Counted from the first letter of the stretch, positions 1-9,952 are shown. The stretch: DNA of 37,477 bases from an uncultured Opitutia bacterium (GCA_903831005.1 CAIKWA010000085.1:1-37477); one strand, 5' to 3'. Numbers and translations are program-made. Notes: generated by a model from the letters alone, not told the origin.

Positions 1-3000
1 GGTGGCAATTAAGACAGAGGGCCTCGTAGATGGCTTGCCCGGGCGAGACAACGGCCGGCCCAGTGCTGGCGATCTTCTTGAGATAGGCGGCCTGCGGGGC
101 GGAGAGTTCGGCGGCCAGCTTACCAGCGGTCGAAGCCAAATGCCGTACGGTCTGCTTCAGGGCATAGTCGAGGAACTTATCTGAGGGCTGCTCGACCGCT
201 CCTAAGACGGTGCGCAGCGAAGTCTGACCACCAACATGACTGAGGGCCACGACGGCCTCCAGGCGGACGCGAGGGTGCTTATCGGCGATGGCCTTGGCCA
301 GGCGCGCTTGGACATCAGGTAGTAGGGATGACCATTCCCCGACGACGCGGGCGGCATAGGCCCGAATCCGGAAGTCGGCCGAGGACTGCAGGCTATCCAG
401 CAAGGCAGTGCGGACGAGTCCATGCGACTGCAGTACGCCCATAGCTTCGAGATATTGAGACTCCGAGCGGTCCTTAGCGATAAAGGCATCCACGGCGGCG
501 GCGACCTTATCAGTCGGGCGAGTGAAGAGCAGACGGCGAGCCTGATAACGCGTCCAACGTTCGGGCGAGCCGAGCTGGGTGAATAGCTCACTCTCAGACA
601 TCGACACGAGATCAGGCTGCTTCACGGTCAGCAGGCCCTTGGCAGTGATGCGCCAGATACGGCCATGCGAACGATCGCGGCGCGGGTCGGCGTAGCTGGC
701 CTGATAATGACCGATGACGGCATTGAACCAATCGCAGGCATAGAGTGCACCATCCGGACCCACAGAGACGTCCACCGGACGGAAGGCTTTGCTGGTCGAG
801 ATGATGGGGCTGACGATGCGCTCGGTCTTGAAACCGGAGCCATCGTCGATGAAGCGATGCAAGTCGACGGTGTTGCCGTAATACCCGCCGATAAAAGCGG
901 CGCCTTGGAGGTTTGCCGGCATGGCCTTGGTGCCGACGATATCCACGGAGTTAGACTTCAGCGGCGAATCGAAGAGCGAGTGCGTCCCGGCATATTCATC
1001 GGGGGTCTCGATGGCGCCGAGACCTGGGAGGCTGTAATACCCCGCGATGCGGTCGCCGCTCTTATGGAAGGGCTGGAAATAGTCGTCGAAGGCGACGCCC
1101 CAGCAATTGTGTCCGGCCTTGCCGTACTGGAAGAACGGCTGGAGGCGCTGGTTCTTGAGGTCGTAACGCATGAGGCCCGACTTAGGCAGGCTCACGATAC
1201 CACGCGGCGTCTCGACCCGTGTGATCGCGTGCAAGCCCTGGCTCATCCAAAGCGTGCCATCAGGTCCGTGGCTGATCGAATTCACCAGCTGGTGGGTATC
1301 GCCGACGCCAAAGCCTGACATCAGGACCTCGGTCTTGTCCGCCTTCCCGTCGCCATCGGTGTCGGTCAGTTTGATTAGGCGATCGAAATCACAGACGAGG
1401 ATCGACGTATTGCCGGCTTCATCATTCAGCGGCTCGACGCCCTGGACCATGGTGAGGCCTTCGGCGAAGCGGACGGCCTTGTCAGCCTTACCATCGCCGT
1501 CGGTATCTTCGAGACGGAGGATGTAGTCGCGCGGCTTCACGCCGGGCACCGCCTGCGGATAGGTCGGAGAGCAGCAGACGTAGAGGCGGCCCTTGGCGTC
1601 CCAGGACATCTGGGTGGGCTTGGCCACACCGAGCAACTCATCGGCGAAGAGATTCACCTCGAAACCTTCAGCGACCTTGAAAGTGGCCTGCTCTTCGGCG
1701 GCAGACATCACCTTCTCGGTGCCGATAGCCGGTGCGGACTGCGGAGCAGGTGCGACGGAAGCTTCGCCACGGGCTAAGGACTGGATGTGTTTATCCCATG
1801 ACGAGACCAAGGGCTTATAGGCTTCGAAGTTTTCCTTCAACGAAGGCACCGGACCGAAGCCTTTACCGTAGTTCTGCGAGATACGGTCGCCGTAGACGAA
1901 CGACCAGTTGGCTGGGCGCCAGCAATCCGCCCAGAGGCGATTCTTCTCGATGATAGACGGACGGAGCTTAGCGGAGAGCTCCACGTTATCTTGCAGTCCT
2001 AAGGAGCGCGTAACTTCACGTCCAACGACTTCCAGACCCTTGGAGGAAAGATGCAGTCCATCGGTTGAAGATTCTTTCATCGTGACCTCGGTCAGGTTCA
2101 CGTAGGGAAGCCCGCGTTGCCGGGCAATCTCGGCAACGGCGGCGGCGTAGTCAGCCAAATCCTTCCGATGTTCAGCAGTCGTAAGGTCCGGCAGACGCTC
2201 GGAGCGCATGAAGCCAGCCGGCGACAATAGTACGATGCGAGGCGTATGACGACTCAGGTCATCGAGCAGCTTGTGATAGTCGGCTTTGAACTTGGCCAGT
2301 CCGCCCTGCCCCTTGAGGGCTTCCGCTTGACCAAATTGGACGATCAAGGTCGTGGCGCCGGCGGCCTCGAGCTGACCCTTCCACGGACCGAAATTGAGGT
2401 CACGCCATTGCTCCTGGACGGTATCCGCCTCCCAAGACATGGAGCGGAAGACGGGGTTCTTGGTCGGAAATGCGGCGGCCAACCGTGATTCGATCTCACC
2501 GGACTTAGCTTCGCGGACGAGGTTCTCCTGGCCGACGAAGACGATTACCTCGTCTTGGCCGAGGTCGAACTTCCGATCCTTGAAGGGGGCTGGTGGCGTC
2601 CAAGCGGACTTAGCTTCGCCGAACCGGTTCATGACCGCTTCCTTGGTCGTGACTGGCAGGTCGTTCAACGGATCGAGTACGATGTTCCGGTAGTGGATCT
2701 CGGCCTTGTTATTGCCGTGGATCTGCAAGCCGATGAGGCCATAGGCATCGTCGATAGACGGATTGGTCTCAGTGTAGTCCAGCGTCTGTTTACCGTTGAG
2801 ACGAATCGTGATACGCGGACCTTCGGCCCTGATTTCATATTTGTTCCACTCGCCCTTCTTCTCGAGTTCGGCGATTTCCGACTCGTCCTTGACACCGATG
2901 CCGCCGAAGCCACTGCCGGCACGGGCCAGGAATTTGTTGCGACGGGATTCATCGTAAAGTGAACCGGTGTGCCCGGCACCGATGTCCGCCTGATAGCCAA

Positions 3001-3310
3001 TCATCTCGTTGGGCGGATTGGTCGCTCGGAGGCTACGGAACTGCACGCCGGCATTCACGAAGCCTTCCGTGCCGATGAGCTTATACTCGAGCGTCAGGCG
3101 GAAGTTATAGTAAGTGCGCTTGGTCGTCAGGAACTCGTTGCGGGGGTTGCCGGCCATCGAACCACCCACAATCTCACCGTTCTCCACCCGCCAGACCTTG
3201 GTATCGCCCTCCCAACCCGTGAGCGTCTTACCGTCGAACAACGGTGCCGGCACGGCGAAGAGTCCGAGGACTCCGGCGAACAGAGAGATGATGAGTACGA
3301 AACGCTTCAT
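1..3310 (-). CDS. Multidomain exported protein, 3' end truncated by window edge: DUF1080 (3-keto-disaccharide hydrolase family) + SGNH/GDSL-like domain + PVC-type membrane-bound dehydrogenase propeller + HEAT-like region + c-type cytochrome motif
   Basis: Not in the ORF track because it runs off the window. Manual reverse-complement reading from ATG at 3310 stays open to position 1: MKRFVLIISLFAGVLGLFAVPAPLFDGKTLTGWEGDTKVWRVENGEIVGGS... (DUF1080), ...STDGLHLSSKGLEVV... (SGNH block V-like), ...FKVAEGFEVNLFADELLGVAKPTQMSWDAKGRLYVCCSPTYPQ...RLEDTDGDGKADK... (PVC dehydrogenase), ending ...IYEALCLNCH (CxxCH). Confidence 0.85.
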   Translation of the reverse strand, partial: MKRFVLIISLFAGVLGLFAVPAPLFDGKTLTGWEGDTKVWRVENGEIVGGSMAGNPRNEFLTTKRTYYNFRLTLEYKLIGTEGFVNAGVQFRSLRATNPPNEMIGYQADIGAGHTGSLYDESRRNKFLARAGSGFGGIGVKDESEIAELEKKGEWNKYEIRAEGPRITIRLNGKQTLDYTETNPSIDDAYGLIGLQIHGNNKAEIHYRNIVLDPLNDLPVTTKEAVMNRFGEAKSAWTPPAPFKDRKFDLGQDEVIVFVGQENLVREAKSGEIESRLAAAFPTKNPVFRSMSWEADTVQEQWRDLNFGPWKGQLEAAGATTLIVQFGQAEALKGQGGLAKFKADYHKLLDDLSRHTPRIVLLSPAGFMRSERLPDLTTAEHRKDLADYAAAVAEIARQRGLPYVNLTEVTMKESSTDGLHLSSKGLEVVGREVTRSLGLQDNVELSAKLRPSIIEKNRLWADCWRPANWSFVYGDRISQNYGKGFGPVPSLKENFEAYKPLVSSWDKHIQSLARGEASVAPAPQSAPAIGTEKVMSAAEEQATFKVAEGFEVNLFADELLGVAKPTQMSWDAKGRLYVCCSPTYPQAVPGVKPRDYILRLEDTDGDGKADKAVRFAEGLTMVQGVEPLNDEAGNTSILVCDFDRLIKLTDTDGDGKADKTEVLMSGFGVGDTHQLVNSISHGPDGTLWMSQGLHAITRVETPRGIVSLPKSGLMRYDLKNQRLQPFFQYGKAGHNCWGVAFDDYFQPFHKSGDRIAGYYSLPGLGAIETPDEYAGTHSLFDSPLKSNSVDIVGTKAMPANLQGAAFIGGYYGNTVDLHRFIDDGSGFKTERIVSPIISTSKAFRPVDVSVGPDGALYACDWFNAVIGHYQASYADPRRDRSHGRIWRITAKGLLTVKQPDLVSMSESELFTQLGSPERWTRYQARRLLFTRPTDKVAAAVDAFIAKDRSESQYLEAMGVLQSHGLVRTALLDSLQSSADFRIRAYAARVVGEWSSLLPDVQARLAKAIADKHPRVRLEAVVALSHVGGQTSLRTVLGAVEQPSDKFLDYALKQTVRHLASTAGKLAAELSAPQAAYLKKIASTGPAVVSPGQAIYEALCLNCH

Positions 3311-3365
3311 GGGGTATCTGAGTTAGGCAATCCGCCAGCGGGATTGTTCCAAGAGTTTAAATGGG

Positions 3366-3441
3366 AAGGTAGGGACGGCACCACGTGCCGTCCTAAGCGT
3401 TGGGCGCAAAAAAGGACAGCACGTGGTGCTGTCCCTACCTT
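3366..3441. repeat. REPIN/BIME-like inverted pair of REP hairpins
   Basis: AAGGTAGGGACGGCACCACGTGCCGTCC (3366-3393) and GGACAGCACGTGGTGCTGTCCCTACCTT (3414-3441) are reverse complements at 26/28 positions. Each half contains a perfect 9-bp hairpin: GGACGGCAC-CAC-GTGCCGTCC and GGACAGCAC-GTG-GTGCTGTCC. Confidence 0.85.
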
Positions 3442-3471
3442 TGACGACCTCAGGCCCGCCCATCCTTGATC

Positions 3472-4143
3472 TCAGGCCAGTCCCAGATGCTTCAATGCCT
3501 CAGGGGTCGGTCCGTCGAAGTTGACGGTCGGAACGTTGCCCACGTATCCGATATCCTTCCAGCCCTGCGGAGTGGTATAGTACCCGCTGGCGGCGAGATA
3601 ACGGAAGCGTCCGAAGAAGTTCTGGGCGGACTTGAACTCCTTCTTGACCGCGGTCTTGCCGCAGATGTCGTCCGCGATCTGGCACTTCTGGGGCTCGGCG
3701 AGGTCGGCGAAATCCTTCTGAAAGCGACGCAGGGCTTCGGCATCGAGCCAATCCAGGCCTGCGGTGATGATTGGGCGATCCTTGTTAGTCTCGTCGTAAG
3801 GGGAGCTGATCCACTCGTCGATGAACTCCTGGACTCCGAGTTGCGAAGGCATTTTGTCGCCGGGATTGTCGGGCGGCAGGATGAGGTCGGTCAGCGAGGC
3901 GGCCGCCTTGCGCTGCTTGGGCGTCAGGGTCAGCGGCCAAAGGTCGCCCGGAGTGTAGTTCTTATTAAGGACCGGGTCTGTGCCGATCCGCTGTCCGCCG
4001 GCGGCGGCGGCGGCAGGAGGCTGAAGCTTATCCTGGGCGGAGGCGTGCGGGAAGATGGCGGCGGCGGCCGCGGCGGCACCGATCCACTTGAGCGCCATGC
4101 GGCGATCGATCTGGCCGGAATTGTCTGCGGGAATATTTTCCAT
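3472..4143 (-). CDS. Gluconate 2-dehydrogenase subunit 3 family protein, Tat signal
   Basis: 223 aa ORF. N-terminus MENIPADNSGQIDRRMALKWIGAAAAAAAIFPHASA is Tat-like. The body (LTPKQRKAAASLTDLILPPDNPG...) is typical of the family. Directly downstream of a GMC oxidoreductase. Confidence 0.8.
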   Translation of the reverse strand: MENIPADNSGQIDRRMALKWIGAAAAAAAIFPHASAQDKLQPPAAAAAGGQRIGTDPVLNKNYTPGDLWPLTLTPKQRKAAASLTDLILPPDNPGDKMPSQLGVQEFIDEWISSPYDETNKDRPIITAGLDWLDAEALRRFQKDFADLAEPQKCQIADDICGKTAVKKEFKSAQNFFGRFRYLAASGYYTTPQGWKDIGYVGNVPTVNFDGPTPEALKHLGLA

Positions 4144-4154
4144 GTTCGTAAGTA

Positions 4155-5930
4155 TTAGAGGTTACCCTTGCGCATCTCTTCGACGAGATGATCGGAGGCG
4201 CGCCACGCAAGCGCCATGATGGTGAGCGTGGGGTTCTTGTCGGCGTTGCTGCAGAAGGCTGAGCCGTCATTGAGCAGCAGGTTGGGGATTTCCCAACACT
4301 GGTTCCACCGGTTAGTGACAGACTTCTTGGCGTCGGCGCCCATGATGGCACCACCGACTTCATGGATGATTCGTCCGCCAGCCTCGATGGCCTTAGAGCC
4401 GTCAGCCTGAGGCTTACGGGCCTTGCCGCCAATTGCATCGATGACCATCGCGAAAGTAGCCTCCATGTGGGCGGCCTGCTTGGTCTCGTGCTCTGACCAC
4501 TTCCAGTGGAAGCGCAGGACAGGGATGCCCCACTTATCCTTCACGGTCGGGTCGAGTTCGCAGAAAGAGTTTTCGTTCGGGATCATCTCGCCACGACCGG
4601 CGAAGCCGATGCCCGCGCCATATTTCTGGCGGACTTCTTCCTTGTAGCTCTTGCCGTAGCCGGGGCTGGCGCCGCCGGCACCCAGTCCGGGCATCCGACG
4701 TCCGGTGCCAAACTCAATATGGTAGCCACGCGCGAAGCCGAGCTTGCTGGCATCCTTATAAAGCCACCATGGAATGTAGACATGAGTACCAGCGCCTTCT
4801 TCATTGTGGACCGGTAGATTTTCGAAAGCCGGAACGCTGCCACCGAGGCTCGCGCCGACGGTGTCCATGATGTACTTGCCGACGAGGCCGGAGCCGTTGG
4901 CGAGGCCGTTCGGGAAGCGCTTGGACTTGGAGTTGAGCAGGATGCGGGCAGTCTCGCCCGAGCTGGCGGCGAGGATCACCGCGCGGGCCTTCACGGCGCG
5001 CTCTTGGCCGGTGACCTTGTCAATGTAGATGACGCCGTTGGCCTTACCGTCGGTGCCGACCGTGACCTCACGGGCATGGGCGTTGCAAAGGATGTCCAAG
5101 TTGCCCGTCGCGAGGGCCGGCGGGAGGTGCACAGTCGTCGACTGGTAGTTGGCCTTAATGGAACAGCCACGACCACAATCGGTGGCCCAGAAGCACGCGG
5201 CCCGTTCCTGCATGGCCTTGGCGATGATCTTCTGCGCCTTGGGGTTGTTGGGGTGCAGACGTGCGGGGAAGTTCACGTGATCCTGGCGCGTCGAAAGGAC
5301 GGCACGGTGAATCGGGATCACAGGCAAACCATGCTTAGCAATGTGCTTCTTGACGTACAGTTCTCCGGCACGGGCTTTCGGCGCAGGCAGTAGCGTGCCG
5401 TTCGGTGAGTCCGGCGTATTCTCTAGTCCTTCGTTAGAACCGTAGACCCCGACGAGCATCTCGACCTTGTCGTAATAAGGGGCGACATCTTCGTAACTGA
5501 TCGGCCAGTCAAAACCGAGTCCGTCACGGGAGTAGGGCTTGAAGTCGTAAGGACCGTTACGGAGCGAGATACGTCCCCAGTGATTGGTACGTCCGCCCAG
5601 CATGCGGGAGCGCCACCAGTCGAAGCGCTGCTTCGGGTCGGTCGACGCCTGGGTGTAAGGTTCACCCGGGACTTCCCAGCCACCGTCGACGGTCGCGTCA
5701 TGGAAGCCGAACGGCTTCTCCTTGGTGCTCATCGCACGTAAGGGCGCCTCGGCCTTGGACTGGAACATCGGGGTCTCCGTGACCGGATCGTAATTACGGC
5801 CGGCCTCGAGCATGAGGACCTTTACGCCGTTCATGGTGAGCGTGTAGGCGGACTGTCCGCCACCCGCGCCGGAACCGACGACGATGACGTCGTAGGTGGC
5901 CTGCAGTTCTTTTTCGGTGATGATGGCCAT
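4155..5930 (-). CDS. GMC family FAD-dependent oxidoreductase
   Basis: 591 aa. N-terminal FAD motif YDVIVVGSGAGGGQSAYTLTMNGVKVLMLEAG; C-terminal ...NPTLTIMALAWRASDHLVEEM. No signal peptide visible. Confidence 0.9.
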   Translation of the reverse strand: MAIITEKELQATYDVIVVGSGAGGGQSAYTLTMNGVKVLMLEAGRNYDPVTETPMFQSKAEAPLRAMSTKEKPFGFHDATVDGGWEVPGEPYTQASTDPKQRFDWWRSRMLGGRTNHWGRISLRNGPYDFKPYSRDGLGFDWPISYEDVAPYYDKVEMLVGVYGSNEGLENTPDSPNGTLLPAPKARAGELYVKKHIAKHGLPVIPIHRAVLSTRQDHVNFPARLHPNNPKAQKIIAKAMQERAACFWATDCGRGCSIKANYQSTTVHLPPALATGNLDILCNAHAREVTVGTDGKANGVIYIDKVTGQERAVKARAVILAASSGETARILLNSKSKRFPNGLANGSGLVGKYIMDTVGASLGGSVPAFENLPVHNEEGAGTHVYIPWWLYKDASKLGFARGYHIEFGTGRRMPGLGAGGASPGYGKSYKEEVRQKYGAGIGFAGRGEMIPNENSFCELDPTVKDKWGIPVLRFHWKWSEHETKQAAHMEATFAMVIDAIGGKARKPQADGSKAIEAGGRIIHEVGGAIMGADAKKSVTNRWNQCWEIPNLLLNDGSAFCSNADKNPTLTIMALAWRASDHLVEEMRKGNL

Positions 5931-5948
5931 GGGTATGGTGGAGTTGTG

Positions 5949-7970
5949 TTACTTGGAAGTGCGGAACTGCCAGGCTTCATTGAAGAAGCCGGCTGCGGGA
6001 ATAGCACCCGGTGCGACGGCGTCGGGGGCCACCTTGAGGTCGACGACGGCCCAATCCGGCAGCTTGGCGACCTGGCGGGCGTTATTCAGGTAGTCGTACT
6101 CGCGGTAGGTGAAGCTGCTATTGATCACGATGTACTTCTGAGGATTCAGAGGGTTCGGGTAGACGAGAATCGGCGCATGGTCGGCAGCCGAGTAGGTCTT
6201 GGCGTCAACGACGAGTTTCTCGGCGGTCCACTGGATCGGTAGCTTAGCGACGATCTTCGCGAGCACGGCATTAGAAGAAGGATCACCCCAGAGGATGAGG
6301 TTATTCTTGGCGATGTCGTCGTCCTTGACCTGCACGTCGGTCTTCGTCGGCGCATCGCCGCGGAACTGACGGCGCCATTCAAAGGAGGCACGCCCCATCT
6401 CGGCTTTGACCCAGCCGCCGACCTTGGCGTTGAACGGCTGGCCGGTCGGGGCGACATAAAGGAAGGAATCCATGAAAGCATCGTCGATCGGGCCGGACAG
6501 GCCATGGTGCTTGAGCGCACCCTTATCGGCGTACTCCAACACCTGCGTCCACTCACCATTCTTTGGATCGCGGGCGAAGGTGGCTTTCCAAGAGCGATCC
6601 GAAGCGGCCTTGACCGAAGTCAGAACCTTGTGGCCGTCGATGGTGACGGCTGTCGGGGCGAACTGGGATTGCACGGAATCTCCGGAGACGAAGTCGAGCG
6701 TGAGACCAGCGACATTCGAGGTCTTTACTTCAATGGAGCGGTCGTCGACCAGCTTGGCGTCGACCTGGGCCTTCTGCCAATGCGTGACCATACGGTCGAC
6801 CTGGACCCAGTGCATGCGATCATAACGGAGGAAGTAGGTGGCGAAGGAGACTTCCCTGGGCGTACGTACGCGGCCGTTGGCGGCGATGGCGGAGAGGCGG
6901 CGCTCGACCTCGACCATGGAGTCGGGATGGATCTTGTGGGCGGTCTGCGGTCCGATGATGTGCGTCAGCTCCATGCCGAGCTTACCCATCTCGCGGGCCA
7001 TCACGTCGGCGGCCTGCTTCTGCTTATCAATCTCGCCGCTGTAGGCGACCGTCGGGGCGTTGCGGAAGTTGATGGCGGTGTCGGTGGCGTTATACCAAGC
7101 CCAGAGGGTCTTCTGCCAGGACGGAATCTTGGAGACGTCTTCGTTCTGGAAGACGTTCAGGAACTCCGGGGTCTCGGAGAAACCAGCGCCAGGATTGATG
7201 CCACACCAGCGATCAGTGTAGTGAGCGCCGAACTGCCAGACAGCCGCGCCACCCATGGAGACTCCGCGGATGAAAAGGCGATCGTCGTCGATGTTGTAGC
7301 TCTTGCGGGCGTGGGCGTAGGCCTCCCAGAGGTCGACTTCACCGGCCATCTTATTGGCGCAGCAATAACGCCCATAAAGATGGAGAACTAGCCGGTTGGT
7401 GGCTGGGAGCTGACCGACGTTCTTCCGGCGATCGCTGAGGAACGCGAGTTCGCTCAGGGTCTCGCCGCGGCCGTGGCACCAGAAATCCAGACGGATCAGC
7501 GAGCCGGCATAGTTATCCGGGATCACCATGCCGTAAGGCTGGACGGAGCCGTCGATCTTCGACTTATAGCCGCGAACGACCAAGCCAGTCTGGCGGGTCC
7601 AAGGAGTCTCTCCCTTGAGGAACGAGGTGGCACGGAGCTTGCCTTCGGTGACCAGGTCATGAGCGGACTTGAATTCGCCCTTGTTGAAATACTCGTTGTA
7701 CTTGCCGGCCCAATCGACTGCTTTGTGGAAGATCTCGATGTCGGCCAAGAATTCCTCGAGGCGCGGGTTCTTCGCCTGAGCTTTGGCGGCGGCGTCGATG
7801 GCCGTACGCAGTTCGGCAAGCTCCTTGGCGAGGGAGACCTTGTCGGCCTCCGGCAAGGCCACAGCCTTATCGGTCGGCGGAATCGGCCGGACGACGGCAG
7901 GGATATTATCCTTCGGGCCATCGGCCAAAGCCACGGCGGCAAAAAGGGAAAGGAGCAGGAGAGAACGCAT
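5949..7970 (-). CDS. Exported prolyl-oligopeptidase-like alpha/beta hydrolase
   Basis: 673 aa. Signal peptide MRSLLLLSLFAAVALA; nucleophile elbow GVSMGGAAVWQ; LDFWCHGRGET oxyanion-type region. Confidence 0.8.
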   Translation of the reverse strand: MRSLLLLSLFAAVALADGPKDNIPAVVRPIPPTDKAVALPEADKVSLAKELAELRTAIDAAAKAQAKNPRLEEFLADIEIFHKAVDWAGKYNEYFNKGEFKSAHDLVTEGKLRATSFLKGETPWTRQTGLVVRGYKSKIDGSVQPYGMVIPDNYAGSLIRLDFWCHGRGETLSELAFLSDRRKNVGQLPATNRLVLHLYGRYCCANKMAGEVDLWEAYAHARKSYNIDDDRLFIRGVSMGGAAVWQFGAHYTDRWCGINPGAGFSETPEFLNVFQNEDVSKIPSWQKTLWAWYNATDTAINFRNAPTVAYSGEIDKQKQAADVMAREMGKLGMELTHIIGPQTAHKIHPDSMVEVERRLSAIAANGRVRTPREVSFATYFLRYDRMHWVQVDRMVTHWQKAQVDAKLVDDRSIEVKTSNVAGLTLDFVSGDSVQSQFAPTAVTIDGHKVLTSVKAASDRSWKATFARDPKNGEWTQVLEYADKGALKHHGLSGPIDDAFMDSFLYVAPTGQPFNAKVGGWVKAEMGRASFEWRRQFRGDAPTKTDVQVKDDDIAKNNLILWGDPSSNAVLAKIVAKLPIQWTAEKLVVDAKTYSAADHAPILVYPNPLNPQKYIVINSSFTYREYDYLNNARQVAKLPDWAVVDLKVAPDAVAPGAIPAAGFFNEAWQFRTSK

Positions 7971-8140
7971 GTCGGGTAAAATAATGAGATGGCCTTGGGC
8001 GGGCTAATCAGGGGTGCTCAAGGTCTAGACTACGACCCACCAGACCGACAAGTGTTCCTTCTAGCCAGATAACGACACGAATGGGTTGCGGCGGCCATTT
8101 TCCTCGCCTCCGCCCTTCCCCTTCCTCACATCTGCGGGCA

Positions 8141-9952
8141 ATGGCCCTTCTCAGTCTCCTCGACGTCTATGTCAGTTTCGGCGGCCCGCCCGTCCTGGAC
8201 CATCTTAACCTCCAGATCGAGGAAGGTGAGCGGGTCTGTCTGCTCGGCCGAAATGGCGCCGGCAAGACTACCCTCATGCGCATCGCCGCGGGCGAATCCG
8301 CCCCCGACACAGGTTCGGTCACAATTCCTGACGGCGTCTGCATTGCCCGCCTGACCCAAGAGATTCCTGAGAGCCTCCCGGGCAACGTGCGCGACATCGT
8401 GACCTCCGGTCTCCGCACCGACGACCATTCTGAAGATTGGGAAAAAGACCTCCGGGTCGACGACCTGATCGCCCGCCTCGGCCTCCCTGAGGACCGTGAG
8501 TTCAACGACCTCTCTGGCGGCCTCAAGCGCCGCTGCCTCCTCGCCAAGGCGTTGGCCGCCAAGCCGGGACTGTTGCTGCTCGACGAGCCAACCAATCACA
8601 TGGACCTCGATTCGATCCTGTGGATGGAAGAGTTCCTTCTCGAGCAGAAGATCCCACTCCTCTTCGTCACGCACGACCGCGCCTTCCTGCGCCGCATGGC
8701 CAACCGCATCATCGAACTCGACCGCGGTAAGCTCGCCAGCTGGTCCTGTGACTACGACACCTACCTCGTCCGCAAGGAGGAGCTCTTCGTCGCCGAAGAA
8801 CGCCAGCGTGCCGCCTTCGACAAGAAGCTGGGACAGGAAGAAGCCTGGTCTCGCCGTAGTCCGGGCGCCCGCCGCACCAAATCCAATGCCCGCATGGAAG
8901 CCCTCGTGAAGATGCGCGCCCAGCGCGGTGCGTTGCGCTCCGTCGCCGGCTCAGCCAAGATGGAAATCAGCGAAGCCGAACGCTCCGGCGTCCGTGTCGT
9001 CGAAGCCGAAGAAATCGCCTTCGCCTACCCGGGTGGCACGCCGCTCATCCGCAACTTCAGCCTCGTCCTCAACCGTGGCGACAAGGTCGGCCTCATCGGA
9101 CCGAACGGAGCTGGCAAGACCACGCTGGTTAAGATGCTCCTCGGCCAACTGGCGCCCACCTCCGGCGTCCTGAAGTTCGGCACGAAGATGGAAGTGATTT
9201 ACTTCGATCAGATGCGCGAACAGATCGACGACGATAAAACCGTCGCCGAGAACCTCGCCGGAGACAGCGATACGGTCACGGTGCAGGGCCGCTCACGCCA
9301 CGTGATCAGCTACCTACAGGACTTTCTCTTCGACCCCTCGCGCGCCCGCTCCAAGGCCAAGGTGCTCTCGGGCGGCGAACGTAACCGTCTCCTCCTCGCC
9401 CGTCTCTTCACCAAGCCCGCCAACGTGCTAGTGCTCGACGAACCGACCAACGACCTTGACGCCGAGACCCTCGACGTCCTGGAGGACATCCTCGTGGATT
9501 ACGCCGGCACGCTGATCATGGTCTCCCACGACCGTGCCTTCCTCGATAACGTCGTCACAAGCACGCTGGTCTTCGAGGGCAACGGTGTCGTCACCGAACA
9601 CGCCGGCGGCTACACCGACTGGCGTAACGAACTCGCCCGCGTCGCCGTGGCCAAGCGCACCGCCGCCATCGGCACTATCGCCAAGACTGCCGTCGCTAAG
9701 TCAGCCGCCTCGGCTCAACCTGGCGCCAAGCTCAACAACAAGGAGCGCAAGGAACTGGAGACCCTTCCCGGCAAGATCGAGCAGCTCGAAGCCGAACAGG
9801 CCCAGATCACCGTGCAGCTGGGCGACCCGGAGATTTATAAGGATGGTGGCACCAAGGCCGCGGCATTGCAGAAGCGCCTCCACGCCGCCGAAGCCGAGCA
9901 CTCCGAAGCCTTGGCTCGCTGGATGGACCTCGACGCCCGCAAGGACGCCTAA
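8141..9952 (+). CDS. uup: ABC-F family ATPase, Uup-like
   Basis: Two ABC domains with Walker A (GRNGAGKTTL, GPNGAGKTTL), signature (LSGGLKRR, LSGGERNR) and Walker B (LLLLDEPTNHMD, VLVLDEPTNDLD). C-terminal coiled-coil KLNNKERKELETLPGKIEQLEAEQ is Uup-like. The ORF opens at 8081, but M at 8141 (MALLSLLDVYVSFGG) is the natural start. Confidence 0.9.
   Translation: MALLSLLDVYVSFGGPPVLDHLNLQIEEGERVCLLGRNGAGKTTLMRIAAGESAPDTGSVTIPDGVCIARLTQEIPESLPGNVRDIVTSGLRTDDHSEDWEKDLRVDDLIARLGLPEDREFNDLSGGLKRRCLLAKALAAKPGLLLLDEPTNHMDLDSILWMEEFLLEQKIPLLFVTHDRAFLRRMANRIIELDRGKLASWSCDYDTYLVRKEELFVAEERQRAAFDKKLGQEEAWSRRSPGARRTKSNARMEALVKMRAQRGALRSVAGSAKMEISEAERSGVRVVEAEEIAFAYPGGTPLIRNFSLVLNRGDKVGLIGPNGAGKTTLVKMLLGQLAPTSGVLKFGTKMEVIYFDQMREQIDDDKTVAENLAGDSDTVTVQGRSRHVISYLQDFLFDPSRARSKAKVLSGGERNRLLLARLFTKPANVLVLDEPTNDLDAETLDVLEDILVDYAGTLIMVSHDRAFLDNVVTSTLVFEGNGVVTEHAGGYTDWRNELARVAVAKRTAAIGTIAKTAVAKSAASAQPGAKLNNKERKELETLPGKIEQLEAEQAQITVQLGDPEIYKDGGTKAAALQKRLHAAEAEHSEALARWMDLDARKDA

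Noticed and set aside
8081-8140. N-terminal extension of the ABC-F protein (MGCGGHFPRLRPSPSSHLRA)
   Set aside because: Low-complexity extension unlike ABC-F N-termini; MALLSLLDVYVSFGG at 8141 is a typical start.
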